DNA of 14,906 nucleotides from Methanoregula sp. GTDB lineage: Archaea; Halobacteriota; Methanomicrobia; Methanomicrobiales; Methanospirillaceae. The translations under genes were made by a program, and so were the position numbers. Position 1 is the stretch's first letter. Each line of letters begins with the position of its first letter. A model generated the notes under the pieces. It saw nothing but the letters and a program-made list of their open reading frames with translations. It made no database searches and had not been told where the DNA came from. Below are positions 13,395 through 14,906 of the stretch, piece after piece. The stretch spans positions 1 through 14,906 of the forward strand of contig JAQTSH010000020.1 in the NCBI GenBank assembly GCA_028711405.1, read 5' to 3'.

Positions 13395-14906
13395 TCAGGT
13401 CGGTTCACGGTCAGTCGTACCCTCTCCCGCTCCCCTACACAACGCCTCAAGGATTATCTTCGTCGCCGCCTTGTCCAGCGGGGCGTTGTCATTCCCGCAC
13501 TTGGGAGAGTGGATGCAGGACGGACACCCGTCCTCGCACGGGCAGGCATCCACCAGTTCAAAGGCACTCGAGAAGATACCGTACAGGTGCCCAAACGCAC
13601 TCTCGGCAAGCCCGATCCCTCCTTCGTACCCGTCATACACAAAGACCATCGGTCGTGCCTCATCACCAAACGCGGCGGACGACAACCCTCCGACATCCCA
13701 GCGATCGCACATCACATGAAGCGGCATCATCGCAATGATCGTGTGTTCAGCGCCATGCAATCCGCCCGCGAGGTCGAGCCCGGCACCCTTCACCTCTGCC
13801 TCGACTACCTGTGGAACCGTAAACCAGAACGCGGTGGTCGGAAAGACGATTGGCGGAAGCGACAACAGTTCGACCCCGATCACCCGGTCTTTTTGTTTGA
13901 TCTTGTATCCCGTATACCGCTCGGTCACCACGACCTCGCCATACGCACACGTTACACCGTTCACCGTCCGGTGGGCAAGCGTCCGTTCCACCGCGAGATG
14001 CACATCCTTTAACGGCTGCGTGTAATAATCCACATCCGTCTCTGCCACCCGGATCGTATGCGTCTCCAGGTCCATCTCGTTCACGACATATGTCTCACCC
14101 TGGTGGAGCATGATCGCCCCGGTGTGCGCCTCGCGGAACGCCTGAGCCTGGTTCATCGTCTCAAGCAACCTGCCATGGCACACGATCCGGTAACTCCCGG
14201 CTGCCATCCCGTCAAGCCTCACCGCTTCCGTCGCCCTGCCCCGCCCGGCATACACCCATCCCCGTGCAGTCTCGCGGATCAGACCGTTCGCGGAGAGGTC
14301 AGCGAGAAGCGGGGCAAACGTCGCACCGAAAAATTCCTGGTCGGATCTTTGATCCGATCTATGGTCTGCACTCGGGTTTACACCAGGGTTTGTACCCCGG
14401 TCGACTCCCGGATCTGCACCGGTCCGCAGGGGTAGTTCTGCCGCAGCGCACAGCATATGCCCGGAGACGATGTACGGGTTCTCCGTGTCGATGATCGCCT
14501 GTTCATGCGAACGCATAAAGAACTGGTCCGGGTGGTGCATGAAGTACTGGTCGAGCGGGTTTGCGTGCGCCACAAGAATCGCGAGTGCCTCGGCACCTTT
14601 TCGCCCGGCTCGTCCTGCCTGCTGCCGGGTCGACTGCATCGTACCGGGATACCCGGAGATGATCACCGCATCCAGCAACCCGATATCGATGCCCAGTTCA
14701 AGCGCGTTTGTGGAGACGATCGCCTTCTTGACCCCGTCCTTCAACTCCCGTTCGAGCACCCGACGTTCCTCCGGGAGATACCCGGCACGGTAGGCGGCGA
14801 TGGAGTTGGCGAGGCGGGCGGATGACCGCTTGGCATCCTCCCGTGCCCAGACCGTGACAAGTTCCGCCATCTTCCGGGAACCGGTGAAACAGAGGGTCTG
14901 GAGATC
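13395..14906 (-). CDS. Hrq1/MrfA-type DEAD/DEAH-box helicase, C-terminal part (partial)
   Basis: The visible 503 residues are the second RecA domain and the C-terminal (DUF1998/MrfA-type) region of a superfamily 2 DNA helicase; the ATP-binding first domain lies beyond the window. Motif IV is seen at the edge (TLCFTGSRKMAELV), then AAYRAGYLPEERR, motif V STNALELGIDIG and motif VI QQAGRAGRKG. A low-complexity insertion precedes a winged-helix-like part. The C-terminus has the four-cysteine cluster CPCEDGCPSCIHSPKCG, preceded by DGYEGGIGLAE, both marks of the Hrq1/MrfA family, in which MrfA of Bacillus acts in repair of mitomycin damage and Hrq1 in crosslink repair. The frame is open to 14906, so the ATG at 14868-14870 is internal. 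Repair of crosslinks or bulky lesions in this archaeon is inference. Confidence 0.92.
   Translation of the reverse strand, partial: DLQTLCFTGSRKMAELVTVWAREDAKRSSARLANSIAAYRAGYLPEERRVLERELKDGVKKAIVSTNALELGIDIGLLDAVIISGYPGTMQSTRQQAGRAGRKGAEALAILVAHANPLDQYFMHHPDQFFMRSHEQAIIDTENPYIVSGHMLCAAAELPLRTGADPGVDRGTNPGVNPSADHRSDQRSDQEFFGATFAPLLADLSANGLIRETARGWVYAGRGRATEAVRLDGMAAGSYRIVCHGRLLETMNQAQAFREAHTGAIMLHQGETYVVNEMDLETHTIRVAETDVDYYTQPLKDVHLAVERTLAHRTVNGVTCAYGEVVVTERYTGYKIKQKDRVIGVELLSLPPIVFPTTAFWFTVPQVVEAEVKGAGLDLAGGLHGAEHTIIAMMPLHVMCDRWDVGGLSSAAFGDEARPMVFVYDGYEGGIGLAESAFGHLYGIFSSAFELVDACPCEDGCPSCIHSPKCGNDNAPLDKAATKIILEALCRGAGEGTTDREPT
14337..14420 (-). repeat. Low-complexity repeat insertion inside the helicase gene
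   Basis: The encoded segment alternates DPGVDRG and NPGVNPS, then repeats RSDQ twice. At DNA level it includes the perfect hairpin TCGGATC-TTT-GATCCGA (14341-14357). It lies between the helicase motif VI domain and the winged-helix-like region, where a flexible linker is tolerated. It looks like in-frame repeat expansion. Confidence 0.6.

Noticed and set aside
13281..14012. Plus-strand open frame of 243 codons beginning MRFCVLNALDV
   Set aside because: Its first 27 or so residues belong to the methyltransferase remnant; the rest is antisense to the helicase gene. It is not a gene as such.
1..14906. CRISPR array, tRNA, rRNA or complete insertion sequence
   Set aside because: No regularly spaced repeats, cloverleaf-like sequence or transposase motifs were seen on either strand.

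Overview
The window looks like a chromosomal segment of a methanogenic euryarchaeon, probably Methanomicrobiales (Methanoregula-like). This is inferred from the gene content: a NikR regulator, a CobN-like chelatase large subunit with a fused ChlI/ChlD subunit, archaeal AT-rich promoters, U-rich terminators, GGTGAT-type ribosome binding sites, and a response regulator of the FTGKGREE type frequent in these methanogens. No lineage can be proven without database searches.

Layout. Positions 1-4209 are read on the minus strand: a FecCD-type permease (3148-4209), its ATPase (2344-3138) and a lipoprotein substrate-binding protein (1206-2336) form a tight importer operon. A T-rich terminator follows, then a separate lipoprotein whose C-terminal half looks like a metzincin protease with every zinc ligand replaced (305-1114), then a response regulator receiver domain cut by the window edge (1-279). 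Next comes a divergent pair: a fused ChlI-ChlD AAA+/VWA protein on the minus strand (4438-6387) and a CobN-family protein on the plus strand (6605-10444), separated by a 217-bp AT-rich regulatory region. An ABC-2 transporter (ATPase 10480-11436, permease 11433-12158) follows cobN in the same direction. NikR (12305-12727) comes next, with all four nickel ligands present.

Positions 12728-13394 hold no intact gene. They contain a hairpin, an inverted repeat, an open fragment without a start codon, and the decayed N-terminal half of a class I methyltransferase (13090-13370). The right edge carries the C-terminal part of an Hrq1/MrfA-type DEAD/DEAH helicase with its four-cysteine cluster (13395-14906, minus, partial).

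Working hypothesis. Importer, chelatase pair, ABC-2 transporter and nickel sensor together form a metal/tetrapyrrole locus. The nikR promoter and the cobN/chlID intergenic region share a similar element (TTACAAA followed by GTATTAC, plus TATTAC/GTAATA half-sites), so NikR may control the chelatase genes as well as itself. The actual metal and tetrapyrrole, and the direction of chemistry (insertion or removal), cannot be told from sequence.
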